Shown here: piece after piece, positions 1 to 9,172 of the stretch | How positions within the stretch are numbered: the first letter of the stretch is position 1 | Layout: each line of letters begins with the position of its first letter | From: an uncultured Metabacillus sp. | GTDB lineage: Bacteria > Bacillota > Bacilli > Bacillales > Bacillaceae | Direction of reading: 5' to 3' | Length of the DNA: 64,000 nucleotides | Assembly (NCBI RefSeq): GCF_947503125.1 | Contig: NZ_CANNCR010000008.1 | Span: 62,001 to 126,000 of the forward strand | Translations under genes and position numbers: made by a program | The notes under the pieces: generated by a model | Database searches by the model: none | What the model saw: only the letters and a program-made list of their open reading frames with translations | Told to the model about the DNA's origin: nothing

Positions 1-1534
1 TATTTGTATGACCAGCGATTAATACCTCATCACCGCTCTGTTTTATCCAAATGCGACGGTGGTTCCAATACATTCCTTGAATTACACCAATCATAAAGAT
101 CGCTCCACCGACTCCTAAGATCCAAAGGGTCAAATCTTTTCTAACCGTTAAGGCTGTTAAATTTTTTGTCTCAACACCTTCAAATTTCATCTTATACTTA
201 TTATCTCCAGAAGGCTCGATCGTCTGTTGGATCGCAACAAAGCTCGTCTCACCTTTAGGTGTTTCAGGGGTGGTCATTTTAAAAACGAAGGCTGGATTAT
301 TCGGAATACTTGTTTTTGTTGCTGGAACACCTTCGTCATTAAAATAAAAATCCGGTAAATAGGTTGTAACCTCAACTTTGTAGCCATTTCCTAAATCATA
401 ATTCGTTTTTGGATTAAGCAGGTCCACTGTTATTTGACCAAAGCTTTCTTCTGTTTCCTTGTCTATTAAACTAAATGTCATTTTATTTAATTCATTTAAT
501 TTATAATCTACTTGATAAAGAGCAAATGATTCAAATTTAAGTGGTTCATTTACACGGATTTCTGCTTCTTTTACTTCTTGAAGTTCAGGCTTTGCACCGT
601 GGACAATTTCACCTTTTCGTTCATATAAAACGACATTTGATTGGAAGTTTTTAACAACAGAGCCATCACCTGCTCGAGTAATGGCATCTTCAAATACTTC
701 TTTTTCATTTTCTTTTTCGTAAACTTCCATAATGAATTTTTTATTTTCTAAATAGTATTTTCCGCTTGTCCCTGGAATTACTTCGGTTTCGCCTTCGCGT
801 ACCCATAGCACTTCATCAACATACATACCGGGAACAGAACGAAGCATGGCACCTATAAGGAAGATGATAAGCCCGCAATGATTAACATAAGGGCCCCATC
901 TAGAAAAACGTCCTTTTTCAGCCAATAAGCTGCCATTTTCTTCTCTGACATTATAGCGGCGGGACATAAGTCGTTTTTTTAATTCGTCTAAATGAACATC
1001 ATTGGTTTTCGTAGAACTAAACAGCCGCTGACGTTTCATAAATGTGTCATGTCGAGTAACACCTTGCTTTTTCAATGCACGGTAAAGCGGAACAAAACGG
1101 TCTAAGCTTGCAATCACAAGAGAGATCCCTAATGATGCCACTAAAATCATGTACCACCATGAACCATACAAATTATGAAACCCTAAATCATAATATAATT
1201 GTCCCAAAATTCCATATTCATCTCTGTAAAACTCGCTTGCTGTTACAGTTGGCGGTATGTACATCTCCTGCGGAAACACGGTACCAAGTGCTGAAGCAAT
1301 TAAGAGCAATACAATGATCCAGATTCCCACTTTGACAGATGAAAAGAAATTCCATATTTTATCGATAATCGATTTTTTATACGTTTGAGAGCGTCTTGCA
1401 GTCCCTTCATACTTCATATCCAATAGTTTTTTTGATTCTTTTGTCTCTTTATCACTTATTGGATTTCCACAGGCTTCACATAAATGTGTGCCTTTTGGAT
1501 TTGCATGTCCGCACTCACATTGTACCTTATCCAT
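1..1534 (-). CDS. resB: Cytochrome c biogenesis protein ResB (3' end outside window)
   Basis: ResB is the large membrane partner of ResC in System II haem delivery and cytochrome c maturation at the outer face of the cell membrane. The ATG at 1534 follows a GGGGAG ribosome site. The N-terminus has a small zinc-ribbon-like region with four Cys (CEC then CEAC spaced by HANPKG) before the first membrane helix at about residues 55-75, which is usual for Bacillus ResB. A large extracytoplasmic domain and a helix near the window edge (LWILGVGGAIFMIGVIQG) follow. It lies 16 bp downstream of resA on the same strand, so it belongs to the resABC operon. The frame runs off the left edge at 511 codons without a stop. 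Confidence 0.95.
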   Translation of the reverse strand, partial: MDKVQCECGHANPKGTHLCEACGNPISDKETKESKKLLDMKYEGTARRSQTYKKSIIDKIWNFFSSVKVGIWIIVLLLIASALGTVFPQEMYIPPTVTASEFYRDEYGILGQLYYDLGFHNLYGSWWYMILVASLGISLVIASLDRFVPLYRALKKQGVTRHDTFMKRQRLFSSTKTNDVHLDELKKRLMSRRYNVREENGSLLAEKGRFSRWGPYVNHCGLIIFLIGAMLRSVPGMYVDEVLWVREGETEVIPGTSGKYYLENKKFIMEVYEKENEKEVFEDAITRAGDGSVVKNFQSNVVLYERKGEIVHGAKPELQEVKEAEIRVNEPLKFESFALYQVDYKLNELNKMTFSLIDKETEESFGQITVDLLNPKTNYDLGNGYKVEVTTYLPDFYFNDEGVPATKTSIPNNPAFVFKMTTPETPKGETSFVAIQQTIEPSGDNKYKMKFEGVETKNLTALTVRKDLTLWILGVGGAIFMIGVIQGMYWNHRRIWIKQSGDEVLIAGHTN

Positions 1535-1550
1535 GCCAAAAACTCCCCAT

Positions 1551-2072
1551 TTAAGGTTTGATCTGTTCCATGAAGTCTCTTACCATTCTCTCTGTTAATG
1601 AACCTGATGTAATATGTACAACTTCTCCTTCAGGATTGATGAGAAATGTAGTAGGCAAAGGTCCTACCCCATACGCATTTAATACTTGACGATCTTTATC
1701 AAGAAGAATAGGAAACGATAAGTCATGTCTATTTACAAAGCTTTGAACAGCAACATTCGATTCTGCAATATTAACAGCTAATACTTCTACACCCTGGTTT
1801 TTATAATATTCATACTGATTTTCCATGTATGGCATTTCACGTTCACATGGCTCGCACCATGTTCCCCAGAAATTTAAGAATACACCCTTTCCCTTATAAT
1901 CGGAAAGCTGATGCTGATTCCCTTCTAAATCCACTAATTGAAAATCAGGCGCTGCACTCCCTACTTTTACCTTTTCTTTACTGACAAAGAAATTTGTATA
2001 TAATGTATACCCTAAGGCACCAATTAAAACAATTAAAATAATAGAGCGCATAAGTAAGCGTTTTTTCTTCAT
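1551..2072 (-). CDS. resA: Thiol-disulfide oxidoreductase ResA
   Basis: ResA reduces the haem-binding cysteines of apocytochrome c outside the membrane so that haem can be attached by ResBC. The protein has an N-terminal membrane anchor (residues 9-27) and a thioredoxin fold with the ResA-type active site WCEPC (C73, C76). A cis-Pro region is visible as GPLPTTF. I chose the ATG at 2072 (173 aa) because GGGGAG sits 8 bases upstream of it. The in-frame TTG two codons earlier would overlap that ribosome site. Length is normal for the family. rluB lies 92 bp upstream on the same strand. Confidence 0.96.
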   Translation of the reverse strand: MKKKRLLMRSIILIVLIGALGYTLYTNFFVSKEKVKVGSAAPDFQLVDLEGNQHQLSDYKGKGVFLNFWGTWCEPCEREMPYMENQYEYYKNQGVEVLAVNIAESNVAVQSFVNRHDLSFPILLDKDRQVLNAYGVGPLPTTFLINPEGEVVHITSGSLTERMVRDFMEQIKP

Positions 2073-2164
2073 GGACAAACTCCCCTACAATTTAAACATT
2101 CAAAGCCATTATAACACTATTAAAATGCATGATCTTTCGCAGTTTTTGAAGTTTATGTGAAAAA

Positions 2165-2899
2165 TTATTTCACATGACTTCCATGCTGTGCAAGAGCTCG
2201 AAGCTGTTTTACTTCGTGTGGTGAGAGCTTCCTTGAATCACCAGTGGAAAGCCCTTTTAAATCGAGAAATGCATATCTTTCTCTTTTCAGCTTTAGAACG
2301 GGGTGGCCGATTGCTTCAAGCATTCTGCGAACCTGGCGATTTCTCCCTTCGCGAATTTTCATTTCAACAATGCTTGTCTGTTTTTTCTTATCAATAGATA
2401 ATACTTTAACTGCTGCAGGTGCTGTCTTTCCATCTTCAAGATGGATCCCTCTTTCTAACTGCTTTACCTTTTCACGGAGTGGAATACCTTTTACTTTTGC
2501 CACGTACGTTTTTTCAATTTCGTAACGTGGATGCATGAGACTGTTGGCGAACTCACCATCGTTCGTTAATAGCAGCAACCCTGATGTATCATAATCAAGC
2601 CTTCCTACTGGATAAATTCTTTGCTTAATATACGGGAAAAAATCTGTTACTACCTTTCTGCCTTTGTCATCCTTAACAGCTGAAATAACACCGGTAGGTT
2701 TGTATAAGAGTAAATAAACCGGTTCTTCTCGCTCTAATGGTATACCCTCGACCTCAACTTGATCATGGTCGCCCACCTTTGTACCAAGCTCTTTTACAAT
2801 TTTACCGTTCACCTTTACCTTACCTTCTAAAATTAACTGCTCTGCTCTTCTTCTCGATGCAATGCCTGCATGAGCAATTACTTTTTGTAAACGTTCCAT
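2165..2899 (-). CDS. rluB: 23S rRNA pseudouridine synthase, RsuA/RluB family
   Basis: The protein isomerises a uridine of 23S rRNA to pseudouridine (E. coli RluB acts at U2605). An S4 RNA-binding domain fills residues 2-60. The catalytic motif GRLDYDTSG is at 99-107, with the nucleophilic Asp at 102. The C-terminal GRNRQVRRM motif is also present. Length (244 aa) is standard. The ATG has a GAGGTGA ribosome site. It lies between the spm operon and resA, the same place as B. subtilis ypuL. The family call is firm; the exact uridine is inferred from homology. Confidence 0.95.
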   Translation of the reverse strand: MERLQKVIAHAGIASRRRAEQLILEGKVKVNGKIVKELGTKVGDHDQVEVEGIPLEREEPVYLLLYKPTGVISAVKDDKGRKVVTDFFPYIKQRIYPVGRLDYDTSGLLLLTNDGEFANSLMHPRYEIEKTYVAKVKGIPLREKVKQLERGIHLEDGKTAPAAVKVLSIDKKKQTSIVEMKIREGRNRQVRRMLEAIGHPVLKLKRERYAFLDLKGLSTGDSRKLSPHEVKQLRALAQHGSHVK

Positions 2900-3090
2900 C
2901 TAGTTCACCTCGTTAACATCTTACTGCTTTCATCTTTTTTTAACAAGTTTCAACAATCGGACGTGAAAATATGACCCCATCGTTAAAACTCATGTCGCTC
3001 ATTGATTAATCTGCGTCAAAATCTGCCTAATCATCATACCACATTTTTGAGTATAAGTTTTAATTCCTGAGAAGGAGCATGGTAAATACA

Positions 3091-3120
3091 AAAAGACCAC
3101 TCAAAAATATTGAGCAGTCC
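3091..3120 (-). terminator. Terminator of dacB-spmA-spmB
   Basis: On the minus strand a stem made of GACTGCTCAA and TTGAGTGGTC (with G-U pairs) is followed directly by a T-run. It begins 20 bases after the spmB stop codon. Confidence 0.8.
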
Positions 3121-3139
3121 TTTGGTTCACTGTAATTCA

Positions 3140-3670
3140 TTATGCAAATAACAATGTGACAATCACTATTGCGGTGACAATTCCGACAACATCTGCCAAA
3201 AGGCCGACCTTTAGGGCATCACCCATTTTTCTAATACCGACTGCACCAAAATAGACAGTCAGAATGTACAAGGTTGTATCAGTACTGCCTTGCATTGTTG
3301 CTGCTAGCATTCCAACAAATGAATCCGGCCCATAGGTCGCGATGATATCCGAAGTTAAACCTAATGCTGCTGTCCCAGAGATCGGACGGATAAATGCGAG
3401 AGGCACTATTTCGGCAGGAATATTTAGTAAGTCCAACATAGGCTTTATGAAATTCATCAAAAATTCTAATGCACCTGAAGCACGGAAGATTGAAATCGCT
3501 ACAAGCATCCCTACTAAATATGGAATGATTGAAAAGGAGATTGTTAACCCTTCTTTTCCACCTTCAACAAAGGTTTCATAAGTAGGAACTTTTTTGAATG
3601 TCCCATATATTAATATAAAACCAATAATCACTGGAATTAACCATAAAGATATCGCACCTATGATTCCCAT
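3140..3670 (-). CDS. spmB: Spore maturation protein SpmB
   Basis: SpmB works with SpmA in dehydration of the spore core during cortex maturation. It is a 176-residue integral membrane protein of the nucleoside-transporter/gate family. Hydrophobic segments lie near residues 2-22, 45-65, 115-140 and 155-175, and a conserved ISGTAALGLTSDIIATYGPDSFVG stretch (shown in part: TAALGLTSDI) sits in the middle. It starts 6 bp after the spmA stop, so the two are co-transcribed and probably form one transporter-like complex. The transported substrate is not known. Confidence 0.96.
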   Translation of the reverse strand: MGIIGAISLWLIPVIIGFILIYGTFKKVPTYETFVEGGKEGLTISFSIIPYLVGMLVAISIFRASGALEFLMNFIKPMLDLLNIPAEIVPLAFIRPISGTAALGLTSDIIATYGPDSFVGMLAATMQGSTDTTLYILTVYFGAVGIRKMGDALKVGLLADVVGIVTAIVIVTLLFA

Positions 3671-3676
3671 GCCTGA

Positions 3677-4264
3677 TCACCCTTTTCTCTTTCTCCGATA
3701 ATAAAAGAACCGATCAATCAAAACTCCACCGATTGCTGAAATAATTGTAGTAATTAGGGTAGGTCCAACGATGCTTGTCGGTGAAGAAGAACCATAGGTC
3801 ATCATGATCGCAATCACAGTTGTCGGAATTAAGGTTATGCTTGATGTGTTAATCGCCAAAAATGTTATCATCGATCTGCTTGCTGTATCTGAGTTTCCAT
3901 TTAAAACCTTTAATTGTTCCATTGCTTTTATTCCTAAAGGAGTAGCCGCATTTCCTAAACCAAACATATTGGCCATCATATTTGATAACATATACCCCAT
4001 TGCTGGATGATCATGAGGAACCTCTGGAAATAGCCTTGACACAATTGGTTTAAACAAATTGCCCAACTTCTCTAATAAGCCTGCTTTTTCAGCAATTTTC
4101 ATTAAACCAAGCCAAAAGACAAGCACACTAATTAACCCGAACGATATTGTTACAGCTTCCTTTCCACCTTTAAAAATCGCTTCATTTACTTGATCCATCG
4201 TTCCATTAAACATCGCAAAGACAATGCCGATAACCGTTAAAAAAACCCAAATGAGATTAACCAT
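3677..4264 (-). CDS. spmA: Spore maturation protein SpmA
   Basis: This is the membrane partner of SpmB, required for full core dehydration and heat resistance of spores. The 195-residue protein has several hydrophobic helices and the family motif region around MANMFGLGNAATPLG (residues 94-108), then a basic tail (YYRRKRKG). Its ATG overlaps the end of dacB by 8 bp, a sign of translational coupling. The dacB-spmA-spmB order is as in B. subtilis, where the operon is read in the mother cell by sigma-E. Confidence 0.96.
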   Translation of the reverse strand: MVNLIWVFLTVIGIVFAMFNGTMDQVNEAIFKGGKEAVTISFGLISVLVFWLGLMKIAEKAGLLEKLGNLFKPIVSRLFPEVPHDHPAMGYMLSNMMANMFGLGNAATPLGIKAMEQLKVLNGNSDTASRSMITFLAINTSSITLIPTTVIAIMMTYGSSSPTSIVGPTLITTIISAIGGVLIDRFFYYRRKRKG

Positions 4265-5408
4265 ATTTATTTACCCCGGTAGCTGCGAAAAATAGATTTT
4301 TGAACAACTCCCAAAAAGAGTTCTTCGGTTTTTCAACTTTTCCATTGTCAAAATAAATTGGCAACTTTTCGATTTCCCTTTCATCAAGCTTCACAGACAT
4401 TTTCCCTACGACATTTGGAACATCTTTAGGTTCCTTCCACTTCTTTTTTGGCGTTAGCAAGGATAGATTAATTTTAATCTTTTCCTGCTCCTCAGCTGTT
4501 AATGGATACAAAATATCTCGTTTAATAAACACCTTATCTTGATAAAAGTCATTATCAATATTACTTAGCGTACCTTCCTGCTTAATTTTTACCAACTCAT
4601 AGTTGTTGAAGGCAAAATCGTGCAGATTGATATGATCATCCCAGTCATTAGGATCATTCAATGTCACAACAATCGTATTAAGTCCGTTTTTTGAAGCAGT
4701 TGAGACGAGCGTTCGCTTTGCTCTAACAGTATAACCTGTTTTTCCTCCAGTGCTATATTTATAAAGACCTGTTACTAATTTATTCTTGTTATGCCAAACT
4801 CTGTCCCATTTTTCATTAGGATTCGGTGCTCTATGTGTTTCCGTTCCTGAAATTTTTCGATAAGTTTCATTCTCCATAGCGTATTTGGTTAAGATCGCCA
4901 TATCATAAGCTGTGGAATAATGATTTTCATGGTCGTCAAGTCCATGTGGATTGGCAAATTCAGTGTTTGTCATCCCAATTTCCTCAGCTTTCTGATTCAT
5001 CATGACAACAAAGCCTTCTAAGCTTCCGCCAACATGCTCTGCAATGGCAACAGCCGCATCATTTCCCGAACGTAGCATTAAACCGTATACAAGATCCTCT
5101 AATTTTATTTTTTCTCCCTTTTGTAAATAAATCGAGGAGCCTTCAGCTTGCAATGCTCTTTCACTAACCTTTACCATCTCATCCAACTTGCCGGACTCAA
5201 TGGCGAGAATAGCCGTCATGATCTTAGTGATGCTAGCAATTCTCATTTTTGTGTTGGCTTCTTTTTCATAAAGAATACGGCCTGATTCTTGGTCGATTAA
5301 GATCGCAGCCTGTGCACTAACACCAACAGCTGATGAGGGATGGGGAAATAATGTTATTAGCAGAAAAATGATGATCATACTGGTTGTAATTTTCTTTATG
5401 TACAGCAT
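4257..5408 (-). CDS. dacB: Sporulation D-alanyl-D-alanine carboxypeptidase DacB (PBP5*)
   Basis: DacB trims the terminal D-Ala from peptidoglycan stem peptides and so controls cortex cross-linking. All three penicillin-binding motifs are visible: SITK (Ser59, Lys62), SGN within LRSGNDAAVA, and KTG within GGKTGYT. A signal peptide covers residues 1-27. I chose the ATG at 5408 (383 aa, the usual DacB length). The frame extends 17 codons upstream to a TTG, but the plus-1 site predicted from the sigma-E promoter falls inside that extension. The C-terminal region is the domain-5-like beta-rich part with an amphipathic tail. Confidence 0.95.
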   Translation of the reverse strand: MLYIKKITTSMIIIFLLITLFPHPSSAVGVSAQAAILIDQESGRILYEKEANTKMRIASITKIMTAILAIESGKLDEMVKVSERALQAEGSSIYLQKGEKIKLEDLVYGLMLRSGNDAAVAIAEHVGGSLEGFVVMMNQKAEEIGMTNTEFANPHGLDDHENHYSTAYDMAILTKYAMENETYRKISGTETHRAPNPNEKWDRVWHNKNKLVTGLYKYSTGGKTGYTVRAKRTLVSTASKNGLNTIVVTLNDPNDWDDHINLHDFAFNNYELVKIKQEGTLSNIDNDFYQDKVFIKRDILYPLTAEEQEKIKINLSLLTPKKKWKEPKDVPNVVGKMSVKLDEREIEKLPIYFDNGKVEKPKNSFWELFKNLFFAATGVNKYG

Positions 5409-5440
5409 ATCGGTCCACGTCCCCTTACTTGTTTTGTACA

Positions 5441-5468
5441 AGTTTATGCAGGTGGACAAAGCTTATGA
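5441..5468 (-). promoter_or_regulatory. Candidate sigma-E promoter of dacB
   Basis: The -10 element CATAAACT (5448 to 5441) resembles the sigma-E consensus CATACAnT. A -35 element TCATAAG (5468 to 5462) lies 13 bases upstream. The same spacing is seen upstream of spoIIM in this window. It fits the known sigma-E control of dacB in B. subtilis. Confidence 0.5.
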
Positions 5469-5724
5469 ATGAATTTTTTAAAATTAACCATGAACTCCAA
5501 CGTCTAATTCTTCAGGTATGGCTAGAATGCCACTCACTACATTGCTTGCCAAGGAAGGCGGTGAAGTTTTTCTAAAAATAATAACATTTGTATTGGAGTA
5601 TGTGCATCTTTATCTTCAAGCCAAACTGAAGCTATCGTTCAAAAAGGCTGACTTTGAAAGTTTATGTTAACCATCTCATAATGCACAATGGTAACACTCC
5701 TTCTAGTCAACCTTCTCCATTTTG
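5469..5724. other. Intergenic stretch between scpB and dacB, no intact gene
   Basis: In B. subtilis a gene (ypuI) lies between scpB and dacB. I find no intact reading frame here. Short protein-like pieces occur in different frames on both strands, for example on the minus strand WLEDKDAHTPIQMLLFLEK, ending at a stop. I cannot match them to ypuI or to any other family. Confidence 0.4.
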
Positions 5725-6321
5725 CTATTTTAAATCTTCTAATGTTTCATTAAACTTTTCAAAAAATAAGTCTGCTTCTTCCTGCTCGTACGCTTCTTCA
5801 GCTTTGGCAGGAAGCGGCGGCAGTTCTTTAATAGATTTTAAACCAAAATATTCAAGAAATTCCTTTGTTGTTCCATAAAGAATGGCCCGTCCCGTTCCTT
5901 CTGCTCTGCCAACCTCTTTTATCAAAATTTTTGAAAGGAGTGTTTGAATTGGTCGTTCCGTTTTCACTCCGCGAATTTCTTCAATCTCCGACCTTGTTAT
6001 TGGTTGGCGGTAAGCTATAATCGCTAATGTTTCAAGTGCCGCTTGTGAAAGGGAGGAATTTACCGGAGCCTCAACTAACCTTTTTAAATAGATAGCATGT
6101 TCTTTTTTAGTTGTAAGCTGGTAGTGTCCGGCAACTTCAACTAATTCAATGCCGCGCTCCTTATCTTTATAGCTCTGTGAAAGCTCTTCTAAAATACCTG
6201 TGACTTCCTGTTCTTCGATCTCTAATACAACCGCAAGCTGCTTTAAAGAAAGGCCCTCGTCACCTGCTGCAAATAAAAGAGCTTCAACAATCGATTTCCA
6301 CTCAATTACACCCAAGGACAT
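5725..6321 (-). CDS. scpB: Segregation and condensation protein B
   Basis: ScpB is the winged-helix kite subunit of the Smc-ScpA-ScpB condensin, which organises and segregates the replication-origin region. The 198-residue protein has two winged-helix domains. The conserved [24 protein letters not shown] signature (part: IAYRQPITR) is at about residues 95-118. The C-terminal tail is acidic. It starts 3 bp after the scpA stop, so the two are co-expressed and made in stoichiometric proximity. Confidence 0.97.
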   Translation of the reverse strand: MSLGVIEWKSIVEALLFAAGDEGLSLKQLAVVLEIEEQEVTGILEELSQSYKDKERGIELVEVAGHYQLTTKKEHAIYLKRLVEAPVNSSLSQAALETLAIIAYRQPITRSEIEEIRGVKTERPIQTLLSKILIKEVGRAEGTGRAILYGTTKEFLEYFGLKSIKELPPLPAKAEEAYEQEEADLFFEKFNETLEDLK

Positions 6322-6324
6322 GAG

Positions 6325-7068
6325 CTACTCACTCCCCATTACATAAATATCTGAAAAATTATTCTCTTGTTCAATTAAAACTAAATGTGATTTCATTAAT
6401 TCCAATATCGCTAAAAAAGTAACAACTAAATGGTCTTTGCTGTTAGATGGAAATAAATCAACAAACCTACGTCTTCCGGGATTTATTCGTAAATCCTCTA
6501 AGATTTCTTCCATTCTTTTTTCAATCGGTATTTCTTGCCGGGTAATTTTGGTTTGAAGCGGTTTTTGGATTTTCTTTCTCCTTAACATTTTTTGAAAAGC
6601 ACCGAGCATGTCATAAAGCGAAACGTTCAAGGAATCCATCTGATTGGTAGACTGTGAGCCGTACTCGCTTAAATCACTCGGAGGCTTCGTATAGACCTGT
6701 GAGCGGCCTTCTTCAAGTGAACGCAAATCCTGTGCTGCTTCTTTATATCTTCGGTATTCAATTAATCTTCTCATTAATTCTTCACGAGGATCCTCTTCCT
6801 GCTCTCCCTCGAACTCATCATCAAACAGATCTTCCTCTTGTTTTGGTAACAGCATTCTGCTTTTAATAGAGAGTAAAGTTGCTGCCATCACTAAATATTC
6901 AGAAGCAATATCAAGCTCTAATTCTTGCATTGTGTGTATATAAAGCATGTATTGCTCTGTAATTTCCGAGACAGGAATATCATATATATCAATTTCCAAG
7001 CGATTAATTAAATGAAGCAAAAGATCTAATGGACCTTCAAAAGCATCGATTTTCACATGATACTGCAA
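6325..7068 (-). CDS. scpA: Segregation and condensation protein A
   Basis: ScpA is the kleisin that bridges the Smc heads and binds ScpB. The N-terminal kleisin motif FEGPLDLLLHLINR is at residues 9-22, followed by an acidic linker (EDLFDDEFEGEQEEDPRE) and a C-terminal winged helix that contacts the Smc head. The start codon is TTG at 7068, preceded by GGTGGG. It is the only start that keeps the conserved QYHVKIDAFEGPLD terminus. Length (247 aa) matches the family. Confidence 0.97.
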   Translation of the reverse strand: MQYHVKIDAFEGPLDLLLHLINRLEIDIYDIPVSEITEQYMLYIHTMQELELDIASEYLVMAATLLSIKSRMLLPKQEEDLFDDEFEGEQEEDPREELMRRLIEYRRYKEAAQDLRSLEEGRSQVYTKPPSDLSEYGSQSTNQMDSLNVSLYDMLGAFQKMLRRKKIQKPLQTKITRQEIPIEKRMEEILEDLRINPGRRRFVDLFPSNSKDHLVVTFLAILELMKSHLVLIEQENNFSDIYVMGSE

Positions 7069-7260
7069 TTTTATATCCCACCATTCTTACAACTAGCCAC
7101 CATATAGTATAGAGTAAATTTACAGCATGTCCAAGAAATATTTAACCCTATTTTACAAAAACGCAACTTTTTCCGCTGATTGATCGACTACACAACATAA
7201 ACAAAAGAGATTCCTATCTTGTTTCTTATTAAAATACCCAAAAAATAGACGTTAGCCCAT

Positions 7261-7287
7261 ACATTTCTGTTACGGTCTCATATATTA
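7261..7287 (+). promoter_or_regulatory. Candidate sigma-K promoter of the YjcZ-type gene
   Basis: An AC dinucleotide at 7261-7262, then exactly 16 bases, then CATATATTA at 7279-7287 matches the sigma-K pattern AC-N16-CATAnnnTA in full. It lies 37 bases upstream of the small spore peptide gene, which predicts late mother-cell expression. Confidence 0.6.
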
Positions 7288-7323
7288 CAAATGTAATAGC
7301 TCAACATTAAGGAGGAATATTAA

Positions 7324-7419
7324 ATGGGTGAACAAGGTTTTAACTATGGCGGTGGATTTGCGTTAATCGTTGTATTGTTTATTTTATTAATCATTGTTGG
7401 TGCTGCTTGGTTATATTAA
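7324..7419 (+). CDS. YjcZ-family sporulation miniprotein (31 aa)
   Basis: This 31-residue peptide starts MGEQGFNYGGGFALIVVLFI and ends with a single hydrophobic helix and AAWLY. That is the layout of the YjcZ/YhjC-like sporulation membrane peptides of Bacillaceae: a short Gly-rich head, then one transmembrane segment. GGAGG lies 8 bases before the ATG, so translation is well supported. The sigma-K promoter match just upstream suggests synthesis in the late mother cell and deposition in the spore envelope. The molecular function of the family is not known. Confidence 0.85.
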   Translation: MGEQGFNYGGGFALIVVLFILLIIVGAAWLY

Positions 7420-7504
7420 TAATGGATGGGGCTGCTGTTCATTCAGCAGCCTTGACTTGAATATGCTACAATGATATTTATTGGAACGGAAGGATGTATT
7501 CGGT

Positions 7505-8035
7505 ATGTATGACCAAGCATATATAGACTTTCTCATATATTTTCATTGTGACCGTGATTATTTTGAGTGTCATGAAATCCTTGAAGAGCATTGGAAAAAT
7601 GATCCTCCCAATGAACGAAAAGACTACTGGGTTGGACTTATTCAAATCGCGGTTGGCTTATATCATCAAAGAAGAGGGAATTTCGCCGGTGCCTTGAAAA
7701 TGATTTCAAACGCAATTAAGCTGCTAAAGAGTGAGAGTCAGGCCCTGGAAAATCTCGGATTACATAAAGAAGAGTTAATAAACCAATTACTAAAAAGAAA
7801 GAATGAAATTCTAAACGGCAATAGCTATTATAGTTTCAACTTTCCCATCATCGATCAGGACTTAGTAACGATTTGTAAAACACAATGTCATGATCAAAAA
7901 AAATGGGGAAAAGAAAGTGACTTAACAAATGAATATTTAATCCATAAACATACAAAACGAGATCGGACGAATATCATAGCTGAACGAAAAAACCAGCTTG
8001 AGCTCAGAAAATCTAAAAAAGCGGAAACTCCTTGA
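7505..8035 (+). CDS. ypuF: DUF309 family protein YpuF
   Basis: This soluble 176-residue protein carries the DUF309 signature FECHEILEEHWK near the N-terminus and IQIAVGLYHQRRGN about 25 residues later. These give a small all-alpha bundle with conserved His and Glu that could bind a metal or ligand. The C-terminal third is basic and not conserved. I prefer the ATG at 7505, which has GGAAGG upstream; the frame is open 8 codons further to a TTG. It converges on the rib operon and shares its terminator. The biochemical function is unknown. Confidence 0.85.
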   Translation: MYDQAYIDFLIYFHCDRDYFECHEILEEHWKNDPPNERKDYWVGLIQIAVGLYHQRRGNFAGALKMISNAIKLLKSESQALENLGLHKEELINQLLKRKNEILNGNSYYSFNFPIIDQDLVTICKTQCHDQKKWGKESDLTNEYLIHKHTKRDRTNIIAERKNQLELRKSKKAETP

Positions 8036-8081
8036 ACAGAGACGTTTGCAGCAACATAATCATCATTTACTTTTTAAAAAT

Positions 8082-8128
8082 AAAGGCTGTCTCAAAAAGG
8101 GAAAACCCCTCTGAGACAGCCTTTTTCT
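8082..8128. terminator. Bidirectional terminator between ypuF and ribT
   Basis: A 13-bp perfect inverted repeat (AAAGGCTGTCTCA and TGAGACAGCCTTT) encloses a 17-base loop and is flanked by A/T runs on both sides. It can end ypuF on the plus strand and the rib operon on the minus strand. A near-identical GCTGTCTCA stem is reused at 30037-30086. Confidence 0.9.
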
Positions 8129-8132
8129 TTTT

Positions 8133-8507
<375 letters not shown>

Positions 8508-8680
8508 TCATTAACGAAATAGCTCCCTAAAAAGCGAAAGCAATATTTTACACCGATAAAATAGTAAGATAAGTACGAGAGTGTGATATCCGAATCCAAG
8601 AACAATAGCTCTTTTTAGAAAAACCACTTCTCACAACATTATAAACAGTTTTTTATCGATTTTAAACACTTTTAGGAAAA

Positions 8681-9145
8681 TTAATGTAGGGCTTTAAGTA
8701 AATTTGACATTTCGATCGCTGTAACAGCAGCCTCATAGCCTTTATTGCCTGCTTTTGTTCCAGCTCTTTCTACCGCTTGCTCAATTGTTTCGGTCGTTAA
8801 GACTCCAAATACTACAGGAACTCCTGTATCCATTGATGCTTTAGAAATTCCTTTAGCAGCTTCATTACATACGTAATCATAATGTGTTGTTGAACCTCGA
8901 ATAACTGTACCTAAAGTAATAACAGTATCATAATTACCTGATTCAGCTAGCTTTTTAGCAACTAACGGTAATTCAAAGGCACCAGGCACCCAAGCCACTG
9001 TAATATTCTCTTCTTCAACACCATGTCTTCTTAAGCCGTCCTCGGCTCCACCTAAAAGTTTTGATGTGATGAATTCATTAAAACGAGCGACAACGATCGC
9101 AACCTTTAATCCGCTACCTATTAAATGACCCTCAAATGTTTTCAT
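8681..9145 (-). CDS. ribH: 6,7-dimethyl-8-ribityllumazine synthase
   Basis: RibH condenses 5-amino-6-ribitylaminouracil with 3,4-dihydroxy-2-butanone 4-phosphate to give the lumazine precursor of riboflavin. The icosahedral-type sequence is complete at 154 aa. The substrate motifs are visible: [16 protein letters not shown], and [15 protein letters not shown] with the catalytic His of THYD. It starts 27 bp after the ribBA stop. The product is the substrate of RibE encoded two genes upstream. Confidence 0.98.
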   Translation of the reverse strand: MKTFEGHLIGSGLKVAIVVARFNEFITSKLLGGAEDGLRRHGVEEENITVAWVPGAFELPLVAKKLAESGNYDTVITLGTVIRGSTTHYDYVCNEAAKGISKASMDTGVPVVFGVLTTETIEQAVERAGTKAGNKGYEAAVTAIEMSNLLKALH

Positions 9146-9172
9146 TTTTCATTCCTCCAAATTATGTTTGTA

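Noticed and set aside
5465-5575. Plus-strand frame starting MNEFFKINHELQ
   Set aside because: It overlaps the likely sigma-E promoter of dacB, has no ribosome site and stops after 36 codons.
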